DNA of 64,000 nt, from the NCBI RefSeq assembly GCF_027923225.1, contig NZ_BSDI01000046.1, positions 1 through 64,000 on the forward strand, in the 5' to 3' direction. The position numbers were made by a program, and so were the translations under genes. Under the pieces are notes generated by a model that searched no databases, was not told the origin of the DNA, and worked only from the letters and a program-made list of their open reading frames with translations. The stretch comes from Phytohabitans aurantiacus. GTDB lineage: Bacteria; Actinomycetota; Actinomycetes; Mycobacteriales; Micromonosporaceae. Of the stretch, positions 15,904 through 23,661 are shown piece by piece; position 1 is the stretch's first letter; every line of letters starts with the position of its first letter.

Positions 15904-17030
15904 AGGTGCTCATGAACGCCGGGCCGTGGTTGCCGGTGCCGCCGCGCGGTTACGGCGGCATCGAGAACGTGGTCGCGACCCTCGTGCCGCCGCTGCGCGA
16001 GCTGGGCGTGGAGGTGGTGCTGGCGTCCGTCGGCACGAGCGCGCTCCCCGTCGACGAGCTCCTGTCCGTGTATCCGGACGGCCAGTTCGGCGCCCTCCAG
16101 CGCCCGTACAACCAGGTCTGCGGCGTCGCGCAGGCACACCTGCACGGCGTGGTGCGGGCACTGCGCGAGCGCGACGACATCGATCTGGTGCACGACCACG
16201 TCGAAGCCGTCGGGCTGGCCACCGTCGCCGCGCTCGGCCCCGACGCGCCGCCCGCGCTGCACACCCTGCACTGGGATCTCGCCAAGCACCCCGACCTGTA
16301 CGGCGGTTTCGACGGCGGCGGGCGGGTCCGGGTCAACGGTGTCTCCGCGTCGCAGCTCGCCCGCGCACCCGAGGCGCTGCGCGCGCACTCGGTCGGCCAC
16401 GTGCACCTGGCCACCCCGCTCGCGACCGGCGCCGACCGCCGTCCTCGCCCCGCCAAGGGCGGCTACCTGCTGATCCTCGGCCGGATCACGCCCGGCAAGG
16501 GCCAGGACCTCGGGGCGCGGCTGGCGCACCAGTACGGGTTCGACCTGATCCTGGCGGGCCCCGTCGGGCCGTACCGCGACCCCGCCGACCTGCCATCCGA
16601 CGCCGACAACCCGGACGCCCGATACTTCCACGAGAAGGTCGCACCGCACGTCGACGGCCAGCGGGTGCGGTGGATCGGCACCGTCCACGGCCAGGAGCGC
16701 GACGACCTGGTGGCCGGTGCCAAGGCCGTACTGGCGCCGCTGCGCTGGGAGGAGCCCGGCGGCACATTCGTCGTGGAGTCGCTCGCCCTGGGTACCCCGG
16801 TGGTGGCCCTGGCGCGCGGCTGCCTGCCCGAACTCGTCGACGACGGCCACACCGGCCTGCTCACCGACGACGAGGACGAGCTCGCCGAGCTCGCCCTGGC
16901 CGCCGACAAAATCGACCCGGCTGACTGCATGGCCGAGGCCGCGCGCCGGTTCACGCCCGCGCGGATGGCGATGCGGTACGTGGAACTGTATTCACTCATT
17001 CGCGATCATGTATTCATGTCGATACGCTGA
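15900..17030 (+). CDS. GT4-family glycosyltransferase
   Basis: A 376-aa GT-B fold retaining glycosyltransferase. The N-terminal GG loop reads PRGYGGIENVVATL, the donor-domain opening is LLILGRITPGKGQ, and the E-x7-E donor motif is EEPGGTFVVESLALG near residue 288. The GTG start with AGGAG lies in the downstream copy of a 65-bp duplication. It probably adds a sugar to a glycolipid or polysaccharide. Placement after gpgS suggests, but does not prove, a shared glycan pathway. The C-terminus ends with a short helix, AMRYVELYSLI. Confidence 0.87.
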   Translation: MKVLMNAGPWLPVPPRGYGGIENVVATLVPPLRELGVEVVLASVGTSALPVDELLSVYPDGQFGALQRPYNQVCGVAQAHLHGVVRALRERDDIDLVHDHVEAVGLATVAALGPDAPPALHTLHWDLAKHPDLYGGFDGGGRVRVNGVSASQLARAPEALRAHSVGHVHLATPLATGADRRPRPAKGGYLLILGRITPGKGQDLGARLAHQYGFDLILAGPVGPYRDPADLPSDADNPDARYFHEKVAPHVDGQRVRWIGTVHGQERDDLVAGAKAVLAPLRWEEPGGTFVVESLALGTPVVALARGCLPELVDDGHTGLLTDDEDELAELALAADKIDPADCMAEAARRFTPARMAMRYVELYSLIRDHVFMSIR

Positions 17031-17033
17031 GTT

Positions 17034-17582
17034 ATGGGGTTGGATCGCGAACTGTTCCCTGAGCCCGTCTCGCGCCCACCGGGGCCGATCATCACCGGGC
17101 ATGTCGTGCAGCTCCTCGGCGGGTACTCCCGCGAGGTCAAGGTCGGCCAGCCCGCGCTGATGGCGGTCTTCGCCGCCGCCACCGTCGCCCGGCTGATCGT
17201 CGCCGCGATCCTGTCGGTACTGCGCGCGGGGAGCGGCAGCGGCGGCCGGCGCTCGTTCAAGGAACTGAAGAAGGGCCCAGAGTTCCTGGTCACGCCGCTA
17301 CGACTGCGCGACAGATACGGCACGCTGTGCGAGCTGGAAATCCACGGCCACCTGCCGCAAACCGCCCTGGAACCGGCCGACCACATCCAGGTCACCGTCC
17401 GCCGCCAGAAGGACCCCGACCTCGCCCCCCGAGTGGAGCGCATCGTCAACCTGACCACCGGACAGCTCCTGACCCCCCACCCTCCAACGATGTGGTCCCA
17501 CCTAGGCCCCGCGCTCCTCATCCAAGCCACCACCGGCCTAGCCCTTCTAACCACAGCAGCCGCCTGCACGTTGTCCACCTAA
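17034..17582 (+). CDS. Hypothetical membrane protein
   Basis: A 182-aa protein I do not recognise. It has a transmembrane helix at residues ~42-65 (LMAVFAAATVARLIVAAILS) and a second at ~160-180 near the C-terminus. Between them lies a soluble segment of about 90 residues with beta-strand character (PLRLRDRYGTLCELEIHGHL). It starts 3 bp after the GT4 stop and is therefore probably co-transcribed. Function unknown. Confidence 0.6.
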   Translation: MGLDRELFPEPVSRPPGPIITGHVVQLLGGYSREVKVGQPALMAVFAAATVARLIVAAILSVLRAGSGSGGRRSFKELKKGPEFLVTPLRLRDRYGTLCELEIHGHLPQTALEPADHIQVTVRRQKDPDLAPRVERIVNLTTGQLLTPHPPTMWSHLGPALLIQATTGLALLTTAAACTLST

Positions 17583-17704
17583 CCCTCACGCCTACTCCTC
17601 CCCCGCGCCCTGCCGCCCGTGTCCCGCTACCCACGTCCCCGCTGCCCGCAGGGCTCTTCCGCGCCCCGCGTCGCGCCCCTTTCCGCGCCGCGCCCCTTTC
17701 CGCC

Positions 17705-17737
17705 GATCAAGGGCGAATGCACGTGGTTGGATCTCTT
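17705..17737 (+). repeat. Solo GATCAAGGGC half-unit
   Basis: A direct half-site followed by CGAATGCACGTGGTT and GGATCTC, without the inverted half. Confidence 0.75.
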
Positions 17738-17798
17738 CTCCGCGTGGATCGGCCTCCAGGCCGGCCCGGCACGGCGTGTCGCCACGCCCGGTACGCCG

Positions 17799-17874
17799 AT
17801 CAAGGGCGAACGCACGCGGTTGGATCGCTAAACCGCGTGTATTCGCCCTTGATCCATGCGATTGCCCTTGATCG
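17799..17874 (-). repeat. GATCAAGGGC repeat, complete unit (minus orientation)
   Basis: Half-sites at 17799 (direct), 17846 and 17865 (inverted), spacing 47 and 19 bp. The upstream flank CACGGCGTGTCGCCACGCC is shared with the lpdA-downstream cluster 8 kb away. Confidence 0.85.
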
Positions 17875-17983
17875 GCGCGCAGGGCGCGGCCGACACCTCG
17901 CCACGCCGCCGCCAACCCCAAACCCGGCGGCTGGCCCCGGCCGTGACGGCGCGCCGGCTCACACCCCGGGTGACCTCTTCGTC

Positions 17984-18059
17984 GATCAAGGCCATGTGCG
18001 TGGATCAAGGGCAAACGCACGCGGAAAAGAGATCCAATCACGTGCATTCGCCCTTGATC
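17984..18059 (+). repeat. GATCAAGGGC repeat, complete unit (plus orientation)
   Basis: Half-sites at 17984 (GATCAAGGCC variant), 18003 and 18050 (inverted), spacing 19 and 47 bp, with GAGATCCAATC inside. Confidence 0.85.
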
Positions 18060-18211
18060 GACGGAAAGGGCGCACAGCGCGCGAGCATCACGCGGCCGCG
18101 ACCCCAACGAACGCACCACCAGCATCGAGCGCAGCACGCACGGCCGACCCGGGACCGGAAGGCCGGGATATGTGACGTTACGTGGCAGGGATACGCCCTA
18201 CGGTGGACGGT

Positions 18212-18874
18212 ATGGCTGGGAAAGTGGCTCCCATCGCGACAGAAACCGGCAAGAAAAAGGTCTTCGCGTGGGCGGTGGAGTGGCCGGGTTGGTGCAGGTC
18301 GGCCAAGACCGAGGAGCTCGCGATCGAGGCGCTCGCCGCCTACGCGGGCAGGTACAAGGCGGTCGCCGAGGAGGCCGGCCTCGCGTTCCCACAAACCGAC
18401 ACCTTCGACATCCAGGAGCGCCTGCCCGGCTCAGCGAGCACCGACTTCGGCGTACCGGGGGCGATTGCCAGCGCGGACCGCAAGCCGGTCAAGGCCGCCG
18501 AGGCCGCCCGAGCCGGCGAGCTGCTCACCGCCGCCTGGGACATCCTCGCCACTGTCGCGGCGAGGTCACCGGCCGAGTTGACGAAGGGACCGCGGGGCGG
18601 CGGGCGGGACCGCGACAAGATGCTCGACCACGTGGTGGGTTCCGAGAGCGGATACGGGCGGATGATCGGGGTCAAGCACAAGCAGCCGGCGTTCGACGAC
18701 GAGGAGGCGGTCGCCGCGCTCCGGGCCGATCTGAAGCGCGCGCTGTCGAGGCCGTCGGACGGCTCGCCGCTACGGCCGAACGGTTGGCCCGCGCGGTACG
18801 CGACCCGCCGCATCATCTGGCACGTCCTCGATCATGTGTGGGAGATGGAGGACCGGCATCCCTCTCGGGTATGA
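18212..18874 (+). CDS. DinB-like helical-bundle protein
   Basis: About 220 aa of mostly helical sequence. Conserved-looking histidines in KMLDHVVGSE and in the C-terminal IIWHVLDHVWEMEDR (HxxxH) resemble the three-His metal site of the DinB/mycothiol-dependent-enzyme superfamily. The family contains thiol-dependent isomerases and transferases, but this member has no assignable substrate. I chose ATG 18212, in the ACGGTATGGCTG context; an in-frame GTG at 18182 is possible. Confidence 0.6.
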   Translation: MAGKVAPIATETGKKKVFAWAVEWPGWCRSAKTEELAIEALAAYAGRYKAVAEEAGLAFPQTDTFDIQERLPGSASTDFGVPGAIASADRKPVKAAEAARAGELLTAAWDILATVAARSPAELTKGPRGGGRDRDKMLDHVVGSESGYGRMIGVKHKQPAFDDEEAVAALRADLKRALSRPSDGSPLRPNGWPARYATRRIIWHVLDHVWEMEDRHPSRV

Positions 18875-18959
18875 GATGGGCATCACCCACTACTGCGCAT
18901 GACGTAGGGCACAAACCCACTGTCGGCCGACGTGCGAAGCCCTTTCGCGAGAGATCATC

Positions 18960-19886
18960 GTGTACATGAGTGCGTTGGCGCTGGCGGTCCTCTTCGCCAT
19001 CGCGTCGGCCGCGGCTTACGCGGGCGGTGCGGTGACGCAGGAGCGCCTTGCCGCCGATGCCGAGCGGCACACCGTACTGGCGCTGCTGAAGCTCGGCCGG
19101 TGGTGGTTAGCGGTCGGCCTGAACGCGGCCGGCGGTGCCCTGCACGTCGCCGCCCTGGCGTACGGGCCCCTTTCCCTGGTGCAGCCCCTGGGTCTGCTCA
19201 CGCTGGTACTGGCCCTGCCCATGGGCGCGGCTCTCGTCTCCAAGAGGGTCGCCACCGAGCACTGGCGCGGCGCCGGCCTGACGATCGCGGGGCTCATGGT
19301 GCTGCTGGTGCTCGTGGGGCCCGGCAACACGGCGACCGTCCTCACGACCGGCCGAGCCACCACGCTGGCGGTCGTGGCGGTCATCGCCGTCCTCGCCGTC
19401 ATGGTCGCCGCCAAGTACGCCAAGGCGAGCATCGCCCGCAGCATCCTGTACGCCGTGGCGTCGGGTGTCGCCTTCGCGGTGGCGTCGGCCCTCACGCAGA
19501 CCGTCACGCTCCGCGCCTCCACCGACGGCGCGAGCACGCTCGTCAGCCCCGTCGCCCTGGTACTCGCCGCGATGTCGGTCGGCGGCCTGCTCCTCTCGCA
19601 GGTCGCGTACCGGGATTCCGGCCTCGGCGCCCCGCTCGCGACGGTGAGCCTGGCGAACCCGATCGCGTCGGCGGTCATCGGCATGGCACTGCTCGGCGAG
19701 CGCTTCGCGGGCGGTGGCCGTGGCGCGGTGGTGGCCCTGAGCGCGGCGGCGGTCGCGGCGGCCGGCGTCGTCATGTTGACCCGCCCGGCGGAGGTCGAAG
19801 AGGCCACCACCGAGGCCCCGGTCGACACCCAGCCGCTAGAGGTGCCGAAGCCGCGCGAGTCGGAGCCCGTAGTACTGGTAGCGTAA
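18960..19886 (+). CDS. DMT-superfamily (EamA/NIPA-like) transporter
   Basis: A 308-aa integral membrane protein with 9-10 hydrophobic segments and an N-out start, MYMSALALAVLFAIASAAAY. The repeat of two five-helix halves, with short loops and PLSLVQPLGLLTLVLALPMG and LATVSLANPIASAVIGMALL, fits the drug/metabolite transporter superfamily and its NIPA magnesium-transporter-like branch. The C-terminal 35 residues are Glu/Pro-rich and cytoplasmic. The GTG at 18960 has GAGAG upstream; ATG 18966 is two codons inside. Substrate unknown. Confidence 0.78.
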   Translation: MYMSALALAVLFAIASAAAYAGGAVTQERLAADAERHTVLALLKLGRWWLAVGLNAAGGALHVAALAYGPLSLVQPLGLLTLVLALPMGAALVSKRVATEHWRGAGLTIAGLMVLLVLVGPGNTATVLTTGRATTLAVVAVIAVLAVMVAAKYAKASIARSILYAVASGVAFAVASALTQTVTLRASTDGASTLVSPVALVLAAMSVGGLLLSQVAYRDSGLGAPLATVSLANPIASAVIGMALLGERFAGGGRGAVVALSAAAVAAAGVVMLTRPAEVEEATTEAPVDTQPLEVPKPRESEPVVLVA

Positions 19887-19913
19887 GCGCCCCGCTCGTA
19901 CCACTATGGAGTC

Positions 19914-21389
19914 ATGGGCGAGGAGGTCGCGCGGCGCGAGTTCAGCCGGGAGGACCGCGCCCGATACCGGCTGAAGGTGCGGCAGTGCCTGGACGTGTTC
20001 GCGGAGATGCTGCGGGCGGCCCGGTTCGATGTCGAGCGCCCGATGACGGGCCTGGAGATCGAGCTCAACCTGGTCGACGAGGCCGCCGAGCCGGCCATGC
20101 GCAACGCCGACGTGCTCGCCGCCATCGCCGACCCGGACTTCCAGACCGAGCTGGGCCAGTTCAACGTCGAGATCAACGTGGCGCCGCGCCGGCTGGCCGA
20201 CGACGGCACCGCCGGCTTCGAGCAACACGTACGGGCCAGCCTCAACGCGGCCGAGCAGAAGGCCCGCACGGTCGGCGCCCACATGGTCATGATCGGCATA
20301 CTGCCGACGCTGCGCCGGGAGCACCTGACGCTGGAGTCGCTGTCGGCCAACCCCCGCTACGCGCTGCTCAACGAGCAGATCTTCGCGACCCGCGGCGAGG
20401 ACCTCGACATCCGCATCGACGGCGTCGACCGGCTGGCGGTCACGACCGACACGATCGCGCCCGAGGCCGCGTGCACGAGCACCCAGTTCCACCTGCAGGT
20501 CAGCCCGGCGCAGTTCGCCGCCTACTGGAACGCGGCGCAGACCATCGCCGGCGTCCAGGTGGCGCTCGGCGCGAACGCGCCGTTCCTGTTCGGCAAGGAG
20601 CTGTGGCGTGAGACCCGCATCCCGCTCTTCGAGCAGGCCACCGACACCCGCCCCGAAGAGATAAAAGCCCAAGGTGTACGCCCACGCGTGTGGTTCGGCG
20701 AACGCTGGATCACGTCGGTGTTCGACCTCTTCGAGGAGAACGTGCGGTACTTTCCCGCACTGCTGCCAGTGTGCGACGACGACGATCCCGCGCAGACCCT
20801 GGCCCGCGGCGACACGCCAAAACTGACAGAGTTGCGCCTGCACAACGGCACCATCTACCGCTGGAACCGCCCGGTCTACGACGTGGTGCACGAGCGCCCG
20901 CACCTCCGCGTCGAAAACCGCGTGCTGCCCGCCGGCCCGACCGTCGTCGACACAATCGCCAACGGCGCTTTCTACTTCGGCACAGTCCGCATGCTCGCCG
21001 AGTCGGACCGTCCATTGTGGTCACAGATGTCGTTCAGCGCCGCCGAGGAAAACTTCCACTCATGCGCCCGCCACGGCATCGACGCCACCGTATATTGGCC
21101 CGGCCTCGGCAACCTACCAGTCACCGAGCTCGTGCTGCGCCGCCTACTACCGATGGCACACGAGGGGCTCGACCAGTGGGGCGTCGGCTCCAGCGAACGC
21201 GACCGGCTGCTGCGCATCATCGAGCAGCGCTGCCTCACCGGCCGCAACGGCGCCGCGTGGCAAGTCGAAACCCTGCACGCCTTGGAAGACAACAACAACC
21301 TCGACCGCCGGTCCGCGCTGCGCGAGGTGCTCAAGCGATACATCGAGCACATGCACGAAAACATCCCCGTACACGAGTGGCCTGTCTAG
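19914..21389 (+). CDS. GCS2-type glutamate-cysteine ligase-like protein
   Basis: A 491-aa member of the glutamate-cysteine ligase family 2/carboxylate-amine ligase group. Evidence is GLEIELNLVDE (the acidic metal motif of the N-terminal strand, residues ~44-54), LGQFNVEINVAPRRL, CTSTQFHLQVSP with its conserved His, and LRVENRVLPAGPTVVDTIANG. The family joins an amino group to glutamate using ATP. Mycothiol-producing actinomycetes do not usually make glutathione, so the substrate pair is uncertain. It starts 27 bp after the transporter and may share its transcript. Confidence 0.75.
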   Translation: MGEEVARREFSREDRARYRLKVRQCLDVFAEMLRAARFDVERPMTGLEIELNLVDEAAEPAMRNADVLAAIADPDFQTELGQFNVEINVAPRRLADDGTAGFEQHVRASLNAAEQKARTVGAHMVMIGILPTLRREHLTLESLSANPRYALLNEQIFATRGEDLDIRIDGVDRLAVTTDTIAPEAACTSTQFHLQVSPAQFAAYWNAAQTIAGVQVALGANAPFLFGKELWRETRIPLFEQATDTRPEEIKAQGVRPRVWFGERWITSVFDLFEENVRYFPALLPVCDDDDPAQTLARGDTPKLTELRLHNGTIYRWNRPVYDVVHERPHLRVENRVLPAGPTVVDTIANGAFYFGTVRMLAESDRPLWSQMSFSAAEENFHSCARHGIDATVYWPGLGNLPVTELVLRRLLPMAHEGLDQWGVGSSERDRLLRIIEQRCLTGRNGAAWQVETLHALEDNNNLDRRSALREVLKRYIEHMHENIPVHEWPV

Positions 21390-21445
21390 GCTAGAAACGC
21401 CGATATGCCGACCCGGGCGTTACGCACCAGGTCGAGGCCGGACGC

Positions 21446-22687
21446 TCATTCGGGGTCCGAGCGCTCCAGGTCCGGATCCTCGCGGTAGTCGCTGGGCACG
21501 TCCACCACCTCGGTCTCCGGCTGGAAGTCGGGGTACAACCGCACCAGGTCCCATTCGTTGATCCAGGCGCGGACGTACTGGCGCATCCGGGTCGCGCCGA
21601 GCCGTTCCAACCCGGCCACGTCCGGCGGCTGCCAGCCAAACGCCCTGCCGTGTAGGCCGCGTAGCCGGTCGTACGCCTCCTTGAGCTCGACGTCGTCCGG
21701 CGGCGTGAGCAGGTGCATCTCCCGATCGATAATCCGCATGCCCACCTCGGCAGCCGCCGCGAGGGCGGTCCCCTCGGCCGTCTCCTTGGCGCGGAGCTTC
21801 GCCGGCACCACCTCCCGGTCGTTGCGGCTGATGACCTCGGCCTCGAAGTCGTCGGTCATCGCCAACACGGCAGCGATCGGAGCCCCCTGGCCGTGCTCGC
21901 CACGCATCCACCGGGCCAGCTCCGCGTACGATTTGGCGCGTTGCAGCAGCGAGTACCGCCCGATGAGCTCGACCTCGTCGAAGAGCACCAGCCACCCGGG
22001 CGAACCCGCGGCGGCGAGCAGCCGGGCCGCGAAGCGCAACCGCTGCCTGGCCAGTTCCACCGCGGCGACCGGTGGCAGGGCGGGCCGCTGCTCGCCGATC
22101 TCCTTCAGCCGCCGCCGCAGCTCGGGAACTGCGATCGGATCGCCGGACCAGAACCGCAGGATCGTCTCCGCGAACGCGGCGTCGCGCTCCCGAACGTGGG
22201 CGAACAGCGCGAGCGTCGCGGGGAACCGCTCGTTGAGCTCCGACCCACTCGACACTGCCCAACGCAGCAGCTCGGCGTAGGCCCGGCCGTCAAGGTCCAG
22301 CGCCATCGCCGCCTCGATGATCGCCGGCCGGGCTTGCCCGGCCCGGAGGGCGGAGGCCGCCGCGGCCCGGAACACCTTCGCCGGGTCGTGCAGCGGCGTC
22401 TCCTTGCTGATCACTACCCGGCTGACCGTCCATCCGGCGCCGAGGGCGAGTCCAGCCAGGTGTTCCAGCAGGTGGCTCTTGCCAGCCCCGAACCCGCCGC
22501 CGAGCAGCAGGCCACCCGCCGCGCCGCGGCCGGCGCCTTCGCACAGTGCCTGGAACCGGTCCTCGATGGCGCTCTGTCCACTGCCCAGCGCCTCGACGGC
22601 GTCCCGGCTAGGCACGCCCGCCCGCAGCGCTTCGACCGCCCTCCGGGCAGTGAGGGTCGGATCCATACTGCCGTTCACTGTGTTCAC
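21446..22687 (-). CDS. BrxD-like (DUF2791) ATP-binding protein
   Basis: A 413-aa P-loop ATPase. Walker A is LLGGGFGAGKSHL (residues ~61-73), followed by VVISKETPLHDPAKVF, a segment typical of the DUF2791/BrxD family of type 2 BREX and related loci. Walker B is WLVLFDEVELIGRY. It is the last gene of the leftward operon, with a GTG start overlapping the previous stop as GTGA. No PglX methylase or PglZ phosphatase lies in this window, so this is not a canonical BREX locus. It probably acts as the motor or regulator of a reduced relative. Confidence 0.75.
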   Translation of the reverse strand: MNTVNGSMDPTLTARRAVEALRAGVPSRDAVEALGSGQSAIEDRFQALCEGAGRGAAGGLLLGGGFGAGKSHLLEHLAGLALGAGWTVSRVVISKETPLHDPAKVFRAAAASALRAGQARPAIIEAAMALDLDGRAYAELLRWAVSSGSELNERFPATLALFAHVRERDAAFAETILRFWSGDPIAVPELRRRLKEIGEQRPALPPVAAVELARQRLRFAARLLAAAGSPGWLVLFDEVELIGRYSLLQRAKSYAELARWMRGEHGQGAPIAAVLAMTDDFEAEVISRNDREVVPAKLRAKETAEGTALAAAAEVGMRIIDREMHLLTPPDDVELKEAYDRLRGLHGRAFGWQPPDVAGLERLGATRMRQYVRAWINEWDLVRLYPDFQPETEVVDVPSDYREDPDLERSDPE

Positions 22688-23661
22688 TCCGCCTCCTGTC
22701 CGCCCGCGCCGATCCGGACCAGTGCCGCGTACGGGTTGGGTCGCCGCCGGTCGCGTACCTCGTCGGCGACGCGCAGTCGCAGGGCGGTGTACGCGGGAAG
22801 ACCGCGCGCCTCGTCGTTGATCAGCACAGGCGGCACCTGTACCGCGACGAACAGCCCTTCGGTCTCGTCGGTGGCGTCGATCAGCTGGCGCACGAGCTCG
22901 TACGCGTCGAGGGTCGCGGCCTTGGAGTAGTAGTGCCCGTCACGCAGTCCCACCGGTGGGCGGCGGGCCACGGCGAGCCGGTCGAGGTCCAGGTGCAACA
23001 CCAGTCCGGAGCGGCCCGCGATGCGCAGCCAGCGGGTCAGCGACAGCAGCAACGGCCTGGCGTTGTACCTGTTCACCTTGGTGCGCAGCCCAACCCTGCG
23101 CAGGTCCGCGGCGGGGAGCCGCTCGCCTCGCAGCCAGCCGATCACGGTCTCCCGCTCGGTCTCGCTCACGTCGCCGCGCCCCAGCCGCTCCTGGCACAGC
23201 CGCAGCATCGCGACCCGGAACTCGTGGCTCAGTTCGGTGTCCCGCAGCACGATCTGCTCGATCGCGCGGCGGACGCTGCGGTACAACTCGGCCGCGTCCA
23301 CCTCGTGGTGGCGGGCGACCGCTGCCAGGTCGACGCCCTGGCGCTCGCCCGGGACGGGGAACGCAGCGCTCTCCAGTGCCGCGCGCACGACCGCCTCGGC
23401 CAGCGCGACCCAGTCGAGCTGCTGCGCGATCGCGGTGAACACCTGGTCGATCAGGTGGACGCGGGTGGTCGCCGCGTCGACTGCCGCGTGCTCGAACCGA
23501 TCGCCGGACTTGGCGAGCCCGGTGGAGAGCCGGAGTCGTTCCGCGTCGTCCCCCACGGCAAGGACCTTGACCGCGGCGCCTCCACGCCCGATGTAGCTGG
23601 CGAGGTACTCCCGCTCGATGAACTCCAGGTACTCGTAGGCACCGATCGCCGCGACCGTCAT
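22684..23661 (-). CDS. BrxD/DUF2791-related protein with degenerate P-loop
   Basis: A 325-aa protein opening MTVAAIGAYEYLEFIERE and then YLASYIGRGGAAVKVLAVGD. The position where related ATPases carry GxxGxGK[ST] reads AVGDDAERLRLSTGLA, so Walker A is lost. A Walker-B-like strand, GLVLHLDLDRLA, remains near residue 230, followed by a YYSKAATLDAYELVRQLIDATD segment. I read it as a catalytically inactive paralogue partnered with the BrxD-like ATPase. It is coupled at both ends by 4-bp overlaps. The relation to DUF2791 is from pattern memory only. Confidence 0.5.
   Translation of the reverse strand: MTVAAIGAYEYLEFIEREYLASYIGRGGAAVKVLAVGDDAERLRLSTGLAKSGDRFEHAAVDAATTRVHLIDQVFTAIAQQLDWVALAEAVVRAALESAAFPVPGERQGVDLAAVARHHEVDAAELYRSVRRAIEQIVLRDTELSHEFRVAMLRLCQERLGRGDVSETERETVIGWLRGERLPAADLRRVGLRTKVNRYNARPLLLSLTRWLRIAGRSGLVLHLDLDRLAVARRPPVGLRDGHYYSKAATLDAYELVRQLIDATDETEGLFVAVQVPPVLINDEARGLPAYTALRLRVADEVRDRRRPNPYAALVRIGAGGQEAE

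Larger units (their letters stand above)
17583..18211. other. Non-coding repeat-rich stretch
   Basis: About 630 bp between the membrane protein and the DinB-like gene. It contains one solo and two complete GATCAAGGGC units (17705, 17799-17874, 17984-18059) and no believable gene. Confidence 0.7.

Noticed and set aside
8908..18059. Possible CRISPR array
   Set aside because: The repeats are palindromic, occur in both orientations at irregular distances, have no uniform spacers, and no cas gene is nearby.
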